36,553 bases of DNA from an uncultured Lachnospira sp. (GTDB taxonomy: Bacteria > Bacillota > Clostridia > Lachnospirales > Lachnospiraceae), in assembly GCA_946186125.1 (NCBI GenBank), contig CAMHLZ010000038.1, positions 1 through 36,553 of the forward strand, read 5' to 3'. Below are positions 24,411-36,227 of the stretch, one piece after another. Positions within the stretch are counted from its first letter, which is position 1, and every line of letters begins with the position of its first letter. The notes beneath the pieces are model-generated. The model searched no databases and was not told the DNA's origin. It worked only from the letters and a program-made list of their open reading frames with translations. The translations under genes were made by a program, and so were the position numbers.

Positions 24411-26283
24411 GAAAAGGTTGCTTAAGCATAGTATTGCAGTGGCAGTTATAGCTGTTTTGGGAATAATTATTGAATTGTTTGTATTCAATAACAGTGCCTT
24501 TATGCATAAGAATTACAAAGTCACATATTACAAAAAAGACGGAAATAATAATGGTTTTGCCGATAGAAAACTTGGTGATAACAGGGCAGCAGTTGTTGTA
24601 ATGGATTCTGCGTATATAAAGAAGATGAAAATTGAATTTGATTCAAATGCAGATTTTAATTATAAAGTGAAGATGGTTGTACGTAACCGGTTTAATAAAA
24701 AAAATGACAAAACAGTTGAAGATAAGTATTATAACTGTCTGGCAGCAGCAAATCTTAATATCGGATCTTCCGTGGAAAAGATTAAAGTAATATACCCTTC
24801 AAATGTGACTGTCAGAAGTATTACAATCGAAAATAATGTTAAGTTCAATTTCATAAGGTTGTTTTTTGTGTTCTTTTCATTGGGCCTTATATATACAATT
24901 ATAGTATGCAGAAGGCTGGTTACGGGCAGAATCGAGTACGTGTTTCTTATGATGGCTCTTTGCATGGGTGGTATAATGGTGGCAGCACTTCCAGAAAGTT
25001 TCAGGTCATGGGATGAGCAGATTCATTTTAACAGAGCGTATATGTATTCATATGGAGAGACCGTGAAATATTCTGAGGCGGCATGGCGTTTAAAGAACCT
25101 TGATGTGCCGGAGGTTAATAACGTAGAAGACCGGATTGCAGTACGGGAATTGCTGGATGAAGAGGAAAAAGAAGGAAATATTGTTAAAGAGGCTGTAAAA
25201 GATAATAATTTTATAACATATGCCGGTAGAGCCTATCTTCCGCAGACGTTTGCTTTGTGGTTAGCAAGAATGACTAATATGGATTTTACTTCCGGACTTA
25301 TGTTAGCGAGGTATTTAAATCTTACACAATATATTTTCTGGATGTTTCTTGCAATTAAGTCTGCAAAGCATGGGAAACGCATATTGACGATTATTGGATT
25401 ACTGCCGACGTCTTTGTTTATAGCAGCATCGTTTTCATATGATGCATATGTGACAGGATTAGTTACGTTTGGATTTGTAATGATTATAAATGAATTTACT
25501 GACGCGGATGAAAAGGTTAACTGGAAACGTATTCTTGCAGGAGTATGCGGAGTTACGATAGGAAGTTTTGCAAAGGCAGTATATATTCCGCTTTTGTTGT
25601 TTTTATGTTTCCTGCCTGATAAAAAATTTATAGATAAAAAACAAAAATGGATGTTCAGAAGTTCTGTCATAATTATTTTTCTTGTGATGATGAGCACGTT
25701 TGTACTTCCTGCAATTACCAACGCTGCATCAGGAACGGAATCAGGAGGAGATAAAAGAGGCGGTGACACCAGTGTGACCAGACAGCTCAATTCTGTTATT
25801 TCTCATCCTGTTGAATATACAGAACTTCTTATGGATTCTGTAATAACAACGGCTCCGGAATATTTTCTTGGGAGAAACAGCAGAACTTTTTTTGCTTATC
25901 TTGGAGGTGACAAGGCTGTATTGTATTATCTGAGTCTTATAGTTACTCTGTTTGTTGCATTTACGGAAGGGGCGATGGAACATCATCTTCCGATTGCGAG
26001 ACATCTTAAAATTGCACTGGCATGTGTGGTGTTTTGTGTGATTGCATTGATATGGACAGCATTATATCTTGATTTTACAGCTGTCGGATTAAATAAAATC
26101 AATGGTGTCCAGCCGAGATATTATATTCCACTGATGTTCCCGGTTGTATTGCTTATTGAAAATGCAAGAATAAAAAGCGAGAGAATATCAGAATTCAGGT
26201 ATAATCAGTTAGTGCTTATGAGCTGTTTTATTGTGCTTGCGGGCATGATTTACGAATATATTCTTGTGCCGTGCTGTTTGTGA
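24400..26283 (+). CDS. DUF2142 family polytopic membrane protein
   Basis: A 627-residue membrane protein. One helix (about 8-28), an exported beta-rich domain (about 30-145), then about ten helices. The DUF2142 signature PESFRSWDEQIHFNRAYMYS is present, with the Asp-Glu pair in the first external loop after a helix, as in GT-C type glycosyltransferases. A role in adding or modifying sugars from a lipid-phosphate donor outside the membrane is therefore plausible, matching the GT2-DUF2304 pair upstream. ATG at 24400 is chosen because GGAGG lies six bases upstream; a longer frame begins at 24379 without a site. It is the last gene of the cluster; no clear terminator follows before the rpoB promoter. 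Confidence 0.8.
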   Translation: MEFKKRLLKHSIAVAVIAVLGIIIELFVFNNSAFMHKNYKVTYYKKDGNNNGFADRKLGDNRAAVVVMDSAYIKKMKIEFDSNADFNYKVKMVVRNRFNKKNDKTVEDKYYNCLAAANLNIGSSVEKIKVIYPSNVTVRSITIENNVKFNFIRLFFVFFSLGLIYTIIVCRRLVTGRIEYVFLMMALCMGGIMVAALPESFRSWDEQIHFNRAYMYSYGETVKYSEAAWRLKNLDVPEVNNVEDRIAVRELLDEEEKEGNIVKEAVKDNNFITYAGRAYLPQTFALWLARMTNMDFTSGLMLARYLNLTQYIFWMFLAIKSAKHGKRILTIIGLLPTSLFIAASFSYDAYVTGLVTFGFVMIINEFTDADEKVNWKRILAGVCGVTIGSFAKAVYIPLLLFLCFLPDKKFIDKKQKWMFRSSVIIIFLVMMSTFVLPAITNAASGTESGGDKRGGDTSVTRQLNSVISHPVEYTELLMDSVITTAPEYFLGRNSRTFFAYLGGDKAVLYYLSLIVTLFVAFTEGAMEHHLPIARHLKIALACVVFCVIALIWTALYLDFTAVGLNKINGVQPRYYIPLMFPVVLLIENARIKSERISEFRYNQLVLMSCFIVLAGMIYEYILVPCCL

Positions 26284-26388
26284 GAATTGTAACTGTCCAG
26301 CTAATGGAAATACGAACTGAAATCTGAAAAAGAGAAAATGGTACATTCTTTTGTATTCAATGTTTTATTAAAATATGGGAAAATTTAC

Positions 26389-26417
26389 TTGACACAGAAT
26401 CTTGTTTGTGATAACAT
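26389..26417 (+). promoter_or_regulatory. sigma-A promoter of rpoB-rpoC
   Basis: TTGACA, a 17-base spacer and TAACAT, with transcription expected to begin near 26424. Confidence 0.75.
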
Positions 26418-26427
26418 GGAAAATGCA

Positions 26428-26460
26428 CTATTTTGGAAAAATGGATAAGTTTCGAAATAG
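26428..26460 (+). other. rpoB leader hairpin
   Basis: CTATTTTGGAA (26428-26438) pairs with TTTCGAAATAG (26450-26460), eleven pairs including two wobbles around an 11-base loop. It begins about five bases after the expected transcript start and could protect the 5' end or act in regulation. Confidence 0.4.
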
Positions 26461-26495
26461 ATGCCCAATATTATGAACCAAGGGGTGAAATGTCA

Positions 26496-29400
26496 ATGGA
26501 GAATAACAGAATACATCCGGTAAAAGCAGGCAAAGGTATCCGAATGAGTTATGCCAGACAAAAAGAGGTACTTGAAATGCCTAACCTGATTGAGATTCAG
26601 AAAGACTCATATCAGTGGTTTTTGGATGAAGGACTCAAAGAAGTTTTCAACGACATCTCGCCAATTGAAGATTACAGCGAACATTTAAGTCTTGAGTTCG
26701 TGGATTTTCAACTGTGTGAAGATGAAGTAAAGTATTCGATTGAAGAGTGCAAAGAGCGTGATGCTACTTATGCTGCTCCACTCAAAGTTAAAGTAAGACT
26801 TCACAACAAGGAAACGGGCGAAATCAGTGAACATGAGATATTCATGGGAGATTTACCACTTATGACGGCTACAGGTACATTTGTTATTAATGGAGCTGAG
26901 CGTGTTATCGTAAGTCAGTTGGTACGTTCACCTGGAATATATTACGGTGTTGCACATGATAAGATTGGAAAAGAGTTATTTTCAAGCACGGTTATTCCTA
27001 ACAGAGGTGCATGGCTTGAATACGAGACAGACTCTAACGATGTTTTTTACGTCAGAGTAGACAGGACAAGAAAAGTACCTGTTACTGTATTTATCAGAGC
27101 ATTAGGCTATGGAACAAATGCGGAGATTACTGAGCTTTTTGGTGAAGAACCAAAGATATTGGCTACGTTTGAGAAAGATACTTCTGATAATTACCAGGAC
27201 GGTCTTCTTGAGTTATATAAGAAGATAAGACCGGGAGAACCATTATCTGTCGAAAGTGCTGAGTCACTTATTGCAGGAATGTTCTTTGATGCCAGAAGAT
27301 ATGATCTGGCGAAAGTGGGAAGGTATAAATTTAATAAGAAGTTAGCTTTTAAAAACAGAATAGTAGGTCATACACTTTCGGAAGAAGTCATTGACATGAC
27401 CACTGGCGAGATAATTGCAGAAGCCGGAACGGTTGTTGACGAAGATTTGGCAGTACAGATTCAGAATGCAGCTGTACCGTTTGTAATGATACAAACAGAA
27501 GAAAGAAACGTAAAAGTTATATCTAATATGGCAGTAGATATCAATGCATACGTAGACTTTGATTGCACAGAACTTGGCGTTCATGAAGATGTATTTTACC
27601 CTGTTTTGGCTACATTGATTGAAGAAAATGATAATGAAGATGATTTAAAAGATGCAATCAGAAGGAATATCACAGAGCTTATTCCTAAACATATAACAAA
27701 AGAAGATATTATTGCATCAATTAACTATAATATGCACTTGGAGTGGGGAATCGGAAATTCCGATGATATCGACCACTTAGGAAACAGAAGAATACGTGCT
27801 GTTGGTGAGTTATTACAGAACCAGTACAGAATCGGACTTTCAAGAATGGAAAGAGTTGTCAGGGAAAGAATGACAACACAGGATCTTGAAGGAGTGTCAC
27901 CACAGTCACTTATCAATATTAAACCGGTTACTGCTGCAGTTAAGGAGTTCTTCGGAAGTTCACAGCTGTCACAGTTCATGGATCAGAACAATCCGTTGGG
28001 TGAGCTGACTCATAAGAGACGTTTATCAGCATTGGGACCTGGCGGTTTATCAAGAGACCGAGCCGGATTTGAGGTTCGTGATGTTCATTATACACATTAC
28101 GGAAGAATGTGTCCTATAGAGACACCTGAAGGACCTAATATCGGTCTTATCAATTCACTTGCATCATATGCAAGAATTAATGAGTATGGATTTATCGAAG
28201 CGCCATATAGAAAACTGGATAAGTCAGATCCGGAGAATCCAAAGGTTACAGATGAAGTAATATATCTGACAGCTGATGAGGAAGACAAATATGTTGTTGC
28301 ACAGGCTAATGAGACATTAGACGAAAACGGATATTTTGTAAGCAATAATGTTTCGGGACGTTACAGAGAAGAGACATCCGAATTTGAAAAGAAGAAAGTT
28401 GATTTGATGGACGTATCTCCTAGAATGGTATTCTCGGTAGCTACATCAATGATTCCTTTCCTTCAGAACGATGATGCTAACAGAGCTCTTATGGGTTCTA
28501 ACATGCAGCGTCAGGCAGTGCCGCTTCTGACTACTGAAGCACCTGTTATCGGTACGGGTATGGAAAATAAGGCGGCAGTGGATTCGGGAGTCTGTGTAGT
28601 TGCTAAGAGAGCCGCTACAGTAGAAAGATCAACATCAAAAGAGATTACGTTAAGATATGATGATGATAAGTCAACAGAGACATATAAATTAATTAAGTTT
28701 TCAAGAAGTAACCAGAGCAACTGCTACAACCAGAGACCTATTGTGTTTAAGGGGGATCATGTAGATAAAGGTCAGGTAATAGCTGACGGTGCATCTACAT
28801 CAAATGGTGAGATAGCTCTTGGTAAGAACCCATTGATTGGATTCATGACATGGGAGGGTTACAACTACGAGGATGCCGTTCTTTTGAGCGAGAGACTTGT
28901 AAGGGACGACGTATATACATCCGTTCATATTGAAGAATATGAAGCAGAAGCAAGAGATACTAAATTGGGACCGGAAGAGATTACAAGAGATGTTCCGGGA
29001 GTTGGTGATGATGCACTTAAGAACCTTGATGAGAGAGGTATTATCCGTATAGGTGCAGAAGTTCGTGCAGGTGATATTCTTGTAGGTAAGGTTACTCCTA
29101 AGGGAGAGACTGAACTTACAGCTGAAGAGAGACTTTTACGTGCAATCTTCGGAGAAAAAGCAAGAGAAGTAAGAGATACATCACTCAAGGTGCCTCATGG
29201 TGAATATGGTATTATTGTAGATGCAAAAGTGTTTACAAGAGAAAACGGAGATGAATTATCTCCTGGTGTAAATGAGACAGTTCGTATTTATATAGCACAG
29301 AAGAGAAAGATTTCCGTCGGAGATAAGATGGCGGGACGTCACGGTAACAAGGGTGTGGTTTCAAGAGTATTACCTGTAGAAGACATGCCGTTCCTTCCAA

Positions 29401-30335
29401 ACGGAAGACCTCTTGACATCGTGTTGAATCCTTTAGGTGTGCCTTCACGTATGAATATCGGACAGGTGCTTGAGATTCATCTGAGTCTTGCAGCTAAAGC
29501 GTTAGGTCTTAACGTTTCAACTCCTGTATTTGACGGAGCTGACGAGAAAGATATCATGGATACTCTTGAGATGGCGAATGATTATGTAAACGGTGAATGG
29601 GAAGACTTCAAAGAGAAATATAAAGATTATCTTGATGAGGGAATTATGGAGTATCTTGGAGAACATCTTGACCACAGAGAAGAGTGGAAAGGAGTTCCAC
29701 TTACAAGAGACGGTAAAGTTCAGTTAAGAGATGGACGTACGGGAGAATTTTTTGATGGAAAAGTTACAATCGGACACATGCATTATCTGAAACTTCACCA
29801 TTTGGTAGATGATAAGATCCATGCACGTTCAACAGGACCATATTCTTTAGTAACACAGCAGCCACTTGGTGGTAAAGCACAATTTGGTGGACAGCGTTTC
29901 GGAGAGATGGAAGTTTGGGCATTAGAGGCGTATGGAGCAGCTTATACACTTCAGGAAATACTTACCGTAAAATCAGATGATGTTGTCGGACGTGTTAAGA
30001 CATACGAAGCAATCATTAAGGGTGAGAATATACCTGAGGCCGGTATACCTGAGTCATTTAAGGTATTGTTAAAAGAATTACAGTCGCTTGCACTTGATGT
30101 TAAAGTATTAAAAGATGATGATACTGAAGTTGAATTAATGGAAACTATCGATTACGGTGATACAGATATTAATTCAATTATTGCAGGTGAAGACAGACGA
30201 TACAATGATGAAAATTTAGCTTCTATGGGTTATCAGGAGCAGGCATTTGAAGGTGAAGAACTTGTCAGTGTCGAAGAAGATGACTATGAAGATGAAGAAG
30301 ACGAAGAAATAGATGATTTTGATTCGGAAGAATAG
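26496..30335 (+). CDS. rpoB: DNA-directed RNA polymerase subunit beta
   Basis: Beta subunit of RNA polymerase, about 1279 residues. The rifampicin pocket reads [20 protein letters not shown] followed by ALGPGG, with the Asp, His and Ser equivalent to E. coli 516, 526 and 531 all kept, so the sequence is of the sensitive type. The [13 protein letters not shown] active-site region and the C-terminal [20 protein letters not shown] segment are present. A highly acidic tail follows. AAGGGG at 26480 could serve ATG 26490 or 26496; I use 26496 because relatives begin MExNR. The frame open upstream to 26433 has no ribosome binding site. The usual rplJ-rplL genes are not directly upstream. rpoC follows 15 bases later. 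Confidence 0.97.
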   Translation: MENNRIHPVKAGKGIRMSYARQKEVLEMPNLIEIQKDSYQWFLDEGLKEVFNDISPIEDYSEHLSLEFVDFQLCEDEVKYSIEECKERDATYAAPLKVKVRLHNKETGEISEHEIFMGDLPLMTATGTFVINGAERVIVSQLVRSPGIYYGVAHDKIGKELFSSTVIPNRGAWLEYETDSNDVFYVRVDRTRKVPVTVFIRALGYGTNAEITELFGEEPKILATFEKDTSDNYQDGLLELYKKIRPGEPLSVESAESLIAGMFFDARRYDLAKVGRYKFNKKLAFKNRIVGHTLSEEVIDMTTGEIIAEAGTVVDEDLAVQIQNAAVPFVMIQTEERNVKVISNMAVDINAYVDFDCTELGVHEDVFYPVLATLIEENDNEDDLKDAIRRNITELIPKHITKEDIIASINYNMHLEWGIGNSDDIDHLGNRRIRAVGELLQNQYRIGLSRMERVVRERMTTQDLEGVSPQSLINIKPVTAAVKEFFGSSQLSQFMDQNNPLGELTHKRRLSALGPGGLSRDRAGFEVRDVHYTHYGRMCPIETPEGPNIGLINSLASYARINEYGFIEAPYRKLDKSDPENPKVTDEVIYLTADEEDKYVVAQANETLDENGYFVSNNVSGRYREETSEFEKKKVDLMDVSPRMVFSVATSMIPFLQNDDANRALMGSNMQRQAVPLLTTEAPVIGTGMENKAAVDSGVCVVAKRAATVERSTSKEITLRYDDDKSTETYKLIKFSRSNQSNCYNQRPIVFKGDHVDKGQVIADGASTSNGEIALGKNPLIGFMTWEGYNYEDAVLLSERLVRDDVYTSVHIEEYEAEARDTKLGPEEITRDVPGVGDDALKNLDERGIIRIGAEVRAGDILVGKVTPKGETELTAEERLLRAIFGEKAREVRDTSLKVPHGEYGIIVDAKVFTRENGDELSPGVNETVRIYIAQKRKISVGDKMAGRHGNKGVVSRVLPVEDMPFLPNGRPLDIVLNPLGVPSRMNIGQVLEIHLSLAAKALGLNVSTPVFDGADEKDIMDTLEMANDYVNGEWEDFKEKYKDYLDEGIMEYLGEHLDHREEWKGVPLTRDGKVQLRDGRTGEFFDGKVTIGHMHYLKLHHLVDDKIHARSTGPYSLVTQQPLGGKAQFGGQRFGEMEVWALEAYGAAYTLQEILTVKSDDVVGRVKTYEAIIKGENIPEAGIPESFKVLLKELQSLALDVKVLKDDDTEVELMETIDYGDTDINSIIAGEDRRYNDENLASMGYQEQAFEGEELVSVEEDDYEDEEDEEIDDFDSEE

Positions 30336-30350
30336 AAGGGAGTGTCTTGA

Positions 30351-33300
30351 ATGCCTGAAACAACAAATGAAACATATCAGCCAATGACATTTGATAAAAT
30401 CCGTATAGGTCTTGCATCTCCTGAGAAAATCAGAGAGTGGTCAAGAGGCGAGGTAAAAAAACCAGAGACAATCAATTACAGAACATTAAAGCCGGAAAAA
30501 GACGGCTTGTTCTGTGAAAAGATTTTTGGACCAAGCAAAGATTGGGAATGTCATTGTGGTAAATATAAAAAAATCAGATATAAAGGTGTTATATGTGACA
30601 GATGTGGCGTTGAGGTTACAAAGTCAAGTGTAAGACGTGAACGTATGGGTTCCATTGAACTTGCGGCACCGGTTTCACATATATGGTATTTCAAGGGAAT
30701 CCCGAGCAGAATGGGACTTATACTTGATTTATCACCTAGAGTGCTTGAAAAAGTACTGTATTTTGCATCATACGTAGTACTTGATGCAGGAGAAACAGAT
30801 TTGCATTACAAACAGATTCTTACAGAAAAAGAATTTAGGGATGCATATGATAAATGGGGTACAGCATTCAGAGCCGGAATGGGAGCAGAGTCTGTACTTG
30901 AATTATTGGAAGCTATTGATTTGGAAAAAGAATCAGAGGAGCTCAAAGCAGCTTTGGAAGGTTCAACAGGTCAGAAGCGTGCAAGAATAGTAAAACGTCT
31001 TGAAGTGGTAGAAGCCTTCAGAGCTTCAGGAAATCAGCCGTCATGGATGATCCTTCAGGTTATTCCTGTTATTCCACCTGATTTAAGACCTATGGTTCAG
31101 TTGGATGGTGGACGTTTTGCTACATCAGATTTAAATGATTTATATCGTAGAATTATTAATAGAAATAATCGTTTACAGAGACTTCTTGAGCTTGGTGCTC
31201 CTGAAATAATTGTCAGAAATGAAAAGAGAATGCTTCAGGAAGCTGTTGATGCTCTTATAGATAACGGAAGAAGAGGAAGACCTGTAACGGGACCGGGAAA
31301 CAGAGCTTTAAAATCTTTATCAGACATGCTTAAAGGTAAGCAGGGACGTTTCCGTCAGAACCTTCTTGGAAAACGTGTTGACTATTCAGGACGTTCAGTT
31401 ATCGTAGTAGGACCGGAGCTTAAGATATATCAGTGTGGTCTTCCTAAAGAGATGGCAATTGAGCTGTTCAAGCCGTTTGTTATGAAAGAACTTGTAGCAA
31501 ACGGAACAGCGCATAATATTAAGAGTGCTAAGAAGATGGTAGAAAGACTTCAGACTGAGGTCTGGGACGTGCTTGAGGATGTCATTAAAGAACATCCGGT
31601 TATGCTGAACCGTGCTCCGACATTGCACAGACTTGGTATCCAGGCATTCGAGCCTATATTGGTTGAAGGTAAAGCTATCAAGCTTCATCCGCTTGTATGT
31701 ACAGCGTTCAATGCCGATTTCGATGGAGACCAGATGGCCGTGCATTTACCATTGTCAGTAGAAGCACAGGCTGAATGTAGATTTTTACTTCTTTCACCAA
31801 ATAACCTGTTAAAGCCTTCAGATGGTGCGCCTGTTGCCGTTCCTTCACAGGATATGGTACTAGGTATATATTATCTGACGCAGGAAAGAGAAGGCGATTT
31901 AGGTGAAGGTAAGATTTTCAAAGGAGTAAATGAAGCACTCCTTGCATATGAGAATGGAGCTATATCATTACATTCAAAGATAAAAGTAAAGGTTATTAAA
32001 GAGATAAATGGAGAGATGAAGTCAGGAATTATTGAATCAACTCTTGGAAGATTTATCTTTAATGAGATACTTCCTCAGGATTTAGGTCTTACAAAGAGAG
32101 AGACTGAGGAAGATGAATTTAAACTCGAAGTAGATTATCATGTTGGTAAGAAACAGTTAAAGAAGATACTTGAAAAAGTAATTAATGTACATGGTGCAAC
32201 AAAGACGGCAGAAGTTCTTGATGATATCAAGGCGATGGGATATAAATATTCTACCAGAGCCGCTATGACTGTTTCAATTTCAGATATGACAATTCCTCAG
32301 GAGAAGCAGCCACTTCTTGAGGAGGCAGAGAAGACTGTTGAGAGGATTACAAGAAACTTCAAGCGCGGTCTCCTTACAGATGAAGAGAGATATAAAGAAG
32401 TAATCAAGACATGGCAGAGTGCCGATGATAAGATTACTCATGCACTTTTGACAGGTCTTGATAAATACAACAACATCTTTATGATGGCTGATTCCGGAGC
32501 CCGTGGTTCTGATAAGCAGATTAAACAGCTTGCCGGAATGCGTGGTTTGATGGCAGATACAACTGGTAGAACTATCGAACTTCCTATTACATCAAACTTC
32601 CGTGAAGGACTTGATGTATTGGAATACTTCATTTCGGCTCATGGAGCCAGAAAAGGACTTTCAGATACAGCTTTACGTACAGCCGATTCAGGTTATCTGA
32701 CAAGAAGACTTGTTGATGTATCTCAGGAAATTATTATTCATGAGGTAGACTGCAGCGTAACAAGAGATGAGATTCCTTACATGGAAGTTAAGGCATTTGC
32801 TGACGGTTCTGAAAATATAGAGAGCCTTGAAGAAAGAATTACAGGCAGATATAGTGCTGAGACAATATACGATGAAAATGGTGAAATGATTGTGAAGAAA
32901 AATCACATGATTACACCTAAGAGAGCTGCAAAGATTATTGCAACTGGTAAAGAATCCGTTAAGATAAGAACAATTCTTACATGTAGGGCACATGACGGTG
33001 TTTGTGCTAAATGTTACGGAGCTAACATGGCGACAGGTCAGGCAGTACAGGTAGGAGAGGCAGTAGGTATTATAGCCGCTCAGTCAATTGGTGAACCTGG
33101 TACACAGCTTACAATGCGTACTTTCCATACAGGTGGTGTTGCCGGTGGAGATATTACACAGGGTCTTCCTAGAGTAGAAGAGCTTTTTGAGGCAAGAAAG
33201 CCAAAAGGACTTGCAATTATCACAGAGATAGCAGGTAGAGCTGAGATTAAAGATACAAAGAAAAAACGTGAAATCGTTGTTACAGATAATGAGACCGGTA

Positions 33301-33962
33301 ATTCAAAGACATATCTCATTCCTTATGGTTCAAGAATTAAGATTCAGGACGGTGTTATGTTAGAGGCCGGTGACGAGTTAACAGAAGGTAGTGTAAATCC
33401 TCATGATATTCTTAGAATCAAAGGTGTAAGAGCAGTTCAGGATTACATGATTAAAGAAGTACAGAGAGTTTACAGACTTCAGGGTGTTGAGATTAACGAT
33501 AAACATATTGAGGTTATCGTTCGTCAGATGCTTAAGAAGATAAGAATCGAATCAAATGGAGACAGTGAATTCTTACCTGGAACAACAGTTGATGTTTTGG
33601 ATTTCAATGATGTTAACGAACAGTTGGAAGCAGAAGGTAAAGAATTAGCAGAAGGTAAGCAGATTATGCTTGGTATTACAAAAGCGTCACTTGCAACAAA
33701 TTCATTTTTATCGGCGGCTTCATTCCAGGAGACAACCAAGGTGCTTACAGAAGCAGCTATTAACGGAAAAGAAGATCCGCTTATTGGTCTTAAGGAAAAT
33801 GTTATCATTGGTAAATTGATTCCGGCAGGTACAGGTATGAAGAGATATCGTTCTGTTAAGCTGGACACAGAGAGTACCGACATAATAATTGATGAAGAGC
33901 CTGAAGAGATAATAACAGAAGAAAATGTTGAAGTACAGACAGAAGATACTACACAGGCATAA
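30351..33962 (+). CDS. rpoC: DNA-directed RNA polymerase subunit beta'
   Basis: Beta' subunit of RNA polymerase, 1203 residues. The N-terminal zinc site has Cys67, Cys69, Cys82 and Cys85. The catalytic magnesium motif [10 protein letters not shown] gives Asp456, Asp458 and Asp460. The second zinc region is in [13 protein letters not shown], and the trigger-loop helix area is in [16 protein letters not shown]. Length fits the Firmicute form without the large proteobacterial insertion. The AAGGGAG site lies before ATG 30351. It is cotranscribed with rpoB and followed by a hairpin. Confidence 0.97.
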   Translation: MPETTNETYQPMTFDKIRIGLASPEKIREWSRGEVKKPETINYRTLKPEKDGLFCEKIFGPSKDWECHCGKYKKIRYKGVICDRCGVEVTKSSVRRERMGSIELAAPVSHIWYFKGIPSRMGLILDLSPRVLEKVLYFASYVVLDAGETDLHYKQILTEKEFRDAYDKWGTAFRAGMGAESVLELLEAIDLEKESEELKAALEGSTGQKRARIVKRLEVVEAFRASGNQPSWMILQVIPVIPPDLRPMVQLDGGRFATSDLNDLYRRIINRNNRLQRLLELGAPEIIVRNEKRMLQEAVDALIDNGRRGRPVTGPGNRALKSLSDMLKGKQGRFRQNLLGKRVDYSGRSVIVVGPELKIYQCGLPKEMAIELFKPFVMKELVANGTAHNIKSAKKMVERLQTEVWDVLEDVIKEHPVMLNRAPTLHRLGIQAFEPILVEGKAIKLHPLVCTAFNADFDGDQMAVHLPLSVEAQAECRFLLLSPNNLLKPSDGAPVAVPSQDMVLGIYYLTQEREGDLGEGKIFKGVNEALLAYENGAISLHSKIKVKVIKEINGEMKSGIIESTLGRFIFNEILPQDLGLTKRETEEDEFKLEVDYHVGKKQLKKILEKVINVHGATKTAEVLDDIKAMGYKYSTRAAMTVSISDMTIPQEKQPLLEEAEKTVERITRNFKRGLLTDEERYKEVIKTWQSADDKITHALLTGLDKYNNIFMMADSGARGSDKQIKQLAGMRGLMADTTGRTIELPITSNFREGLDVLEYFISAHGARKGLSDTALRTADSGYLTRRLVDVSQEIIIHEVDCSVTRDEIPYMEVKAFADGSENIESLEERITGRYSAETIYDENGEMIVKKNHMITPKRAAKIIATGKESVKIRTILTCRAHDGVCAKCYGANMATGQAVQVGEAVGIIAAQSIGEPGTQLTMRTFHTGGVAGGDITQGLPRVEELFEARKPKGLAIITEIAGRAEIKDTKKKREIVVTDNETGNSKTYLIPYGSRIKIQDGVMLEAGDELTEGSVNPHDILRIKGVRAVQDYMIKEVQRVYRLQGVEINDKHIEVIVRQMLKKIRIESNGDSEFLPGTTVDVLDFNDVNEQLEAEGKELAEGKQIMLGITKASLATNSFLSAASFQETTKVLTEAAINGKEDPLIGLKENVIIGKLIPAGTGMKRYRSVKLDTESTDIIIDEEPEEIITEENVEVQTEDTTQA

Positions 33963-33981
33963 GAAATTACTATACCACATA

Positions 33982-34007
33982 TCGAGTAGGTTTATACCTA
34001 CTCGATT
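33982..34007 (+). terminator. terminator-like hairpin after rpoC
   Basis: ATCGAGTAGGT and ACCTACTCGAT form a perfect 11-bp stem with a TTAT loop. The following sequence TTCTCTAATATATT is a poor T-tract, so read-through into the next gene or RNA processing is possible. No separate promoter is obvious for the next gene. Confidence 0.65.
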
Positions 34008-34038
34008 TCTCTAATATATTGTTAGAAACGAGGAGTTT

Positions 34039-35028
34039 ATGAGACTAAAAAAAATAGTAGTATTTGTTTTTTCACTCATATTAATGTGTATTATTGAGAC
34101 AGGGACTGCCAGAGCCGATGATGCTTTGCCATATACAATAAAAGTAAACAGGGCAAAGAATTGTATTACGGTGTATTCGAAAGATGAAAAAGGTGAATAC
34201 ACAATACCATATAAAGCTATGGTATGTTCCACAGGATTAAACGAAGGTTCTACTCCTGTAGGTGCATTTGTCATAACAGACAAATATGACTGGAATAAAC
34301 TTGTTGATGGTTCCTATGGGCAGTATTGCACGAGAATTGTGGATTCAGTTATGTTTCATTCGGTTCCATATTTTGCAAAGGCAAAGAACAGACTTGAATT
34401 TCAGGAGTTTAATAAGCTTGGCGAACCTGCGTCATTAGGATGTGTCAGGCTGCTGGTATCAGATGCAAAATGGATTTTTGATAATTGCCCTGCGGGAACG
34501 GTTGTAGAGATATATGATGATCAGGTATCTCCCGGACCGTTAGGAAAACCTGTTTTTAAAAAGGTTCCGGAAGACCATCCGTATAAGGATTGGGATCCGT
34601 CGGATGATGATGTAAATAATCCTTGGAAAACATTATCCCCTGTTATAGAGGGGGTTTCAGATAAAGAAGTCATGGAAGGCAGATCGGTTGATTTGCTTGA
34701 CACAGTTACAGCTAAGGATATAATAGGAAACGATATCTCTGCTTTAATAAAAGTTGAAGGCGATTATAATGAGAAGATTCCCGGTGTTTACGATTTGAAA
34801 TACACAATTACGGACAGCTTTGGATATTATGCAGAGGCAGGGTTTAAATTAACAATTAAGCAAAAGGAAGTTACGACAACTAAAAAGCAAGTTGAAACTA
34901 CAACGACAATTTCGGAGAATTCTGATAAGAAGACAGATAAAAATTCAGTTGTTACTATTGGTATTATAGCTTTTATTACATTGCTTGCATCGATAATAAT
35001 TTCTTTGTTGATGAAAAATAACTATTGA
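34039..35028 (+). CDS. L,D-transpeptidase (YkuD) with Ig-like domain and C-terminal membrane anchor
   Basis: Cell-wall enzyme of 329 residues that would form 3-3 cross-links or attach proteins to peptidoglycan. A signal peptide covers 1-26. The YkuD domain (about 30-160) has His107 (MFHSVP) and the nucleophile Cys135 in SLGCVRL; the common SHGC reads SLGC here. A bacterial Ig-like domain of DUF5011 type (about 200-285; VMEGRSVDLLDTVTAKD, PGVYDLKYTITDS) is followed by a Thr/Lys-rich linker and a C-terminal helix (about 306-325), holding the protein on the outside of the membrane. There is no LPxTG. GAGG precedes the ATG. The position between rpoC and rpsL is unusual for this kind of gene. Confidence 0.9.
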   Translation: MRLKKIVVFVFSLILMCIIETGTARADDALPYTIKVNRAKNCITVYSKDEKGEYTIPYKAMVCSTGLNEGSTPVGAFVITDKYDWNKLVDGSYGQYCTRIVDSVMFHSVPYFAKAKNRLEFQEFNKLGEPASLGCVRLLVSDAKWIFDNCPAGTVVEIYDDQVSPGPLGKPVFKKVPEDHPYKDWDPSDDDVNNPWKTLSPVIEGVSDKEVMEGRSVDLLDTVTAKDIIGNDISALIKVEGDYNEKIPGVYDLKYTITDSFGYYAEAGFKLTIKQKEVTTTKKQVETTTTISENSDKKTDKNSVVTIGIIAFITLLASIIISLLMKNNY

Positions 35029-35053
35029 CAATTGATATTCATATATATATAAT
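35025..35053 (+). promoter_or_regulatory. consensus sigma-A promoter of rpsL-rpsG-fusA
   Basis: A perfect TTGACA, a 17-base spacer and a perfect TATAAT. The -35 overlaps the stop codon of the L,D-transpeptidase gene, and the expected start site (near 35060) lies inside the 5' arm of the hairpin at 35055-35085. Confidence 0.85.
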
Positions 35054-35054
35054 T

Positions 35055-35085
35055 AACACGTATGTGCATAAACATACGTGTTTTT
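35055..35085 (+). terminator. rho-independent terminator overlapping the rpsL transcript start
   Basis: AACACGTATG (35055-35064) and CATACGTGTT (35073-35082) form a perfect 10-bp stem with an 8-base loop followed by T residues. Transcripts from upstream carry the whole hairpin; transcripts from the promoter at 35025 would lack about half of the 5' arm. Confidence 0.75.
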
Positions 35086-35143
35086 GTACATTAAAATGTA
35101 GAATGTGACTACAAACAATAATTCTAATAGGAGGTGAAAACGC

Positions 35144-35563
35144 ATGCCTACATTTAACCAGTTAGTTAGAAAAGGAAGAAAGACATCTGAAAAGAAGTCT
35201 ACTGCACCAGCTCTCTTAAAAGGATATAATTCTTTACAGAAGAAAGCAATCGACACAGCTTCTCCACAGAAGAGAGGAGTTTGTACAGCAGTTAAGACAG
35301 CTACTCCTAAGAAGCCTAACTCAGCGCTTAGAAAAATCGCCAGAGTTCGTCTTTCAAACGGTATCGAAGTAACAAGTTATATCCCGGGAGAAGGTCACAA
35401 CCTTCAGGAACATAGTGTTGTTCTTATCCGTGGTGGAAGAGTAAAGGATTTACCAGGTACAAGATACCATATCGTCAGAGGTACACTTGATACAGCAGGT
35501 GTTGCTAAGAGACGTCAGGCTCGTTCTAAATATGGTGCTAAGAAACCAAAGGACGCAAAATAG
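35144..35563 (+). CDS. rpsL: 30S ribosomal protein S12
   Basis: Decoding-centre ribosomal protein, 139 residues, the longer Firmicute form. [20 protein letters not shown] and [16 protein letters not shown] are diagnostic; the lysines usually changed in streptomycin resistance (TPKKPN and RVKDLPG) are unmutated. GGAGGTG lies ten bases before the ATG. First gene of the str operon with rpsG and fusA. Confidence 0.98.
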   Translation: MPTFNQLVRKGRKTSEKKSTAPALLKGYNSLQKKAIDTASPQKRGVCTAVKTATPKKPNSALRKIARVRLSNGIEVTSYIPGEGHNLQEHSVVLIRGGRVKDLPGTRYHIVRGTLDTAGVAKRRQARSKYGAKKPKDAK

Positions 35564-35633
35564 GATAGTATAATCACAGGTTGAATGAATCAGTGCCGGT
35601 ATTAGAAGTATTGTTTATAGTTTTTGGATAAAA

Positions 35634-36189
<556 letters not shown>

Positions 36190-36227
36190 TCAGATTCTGT
36201 TTAAAATAAATAAGGAGGAAGTAAGAC

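Noticed and set aside
26433-26495. N-terminal extension of rpoB from a TTG at 26433.
   Set aside because: No ribosome binding site, begins about nine bases after the expected transcript start inside a hairpin, and the conserved RpoB N-terminus starts at 26496.
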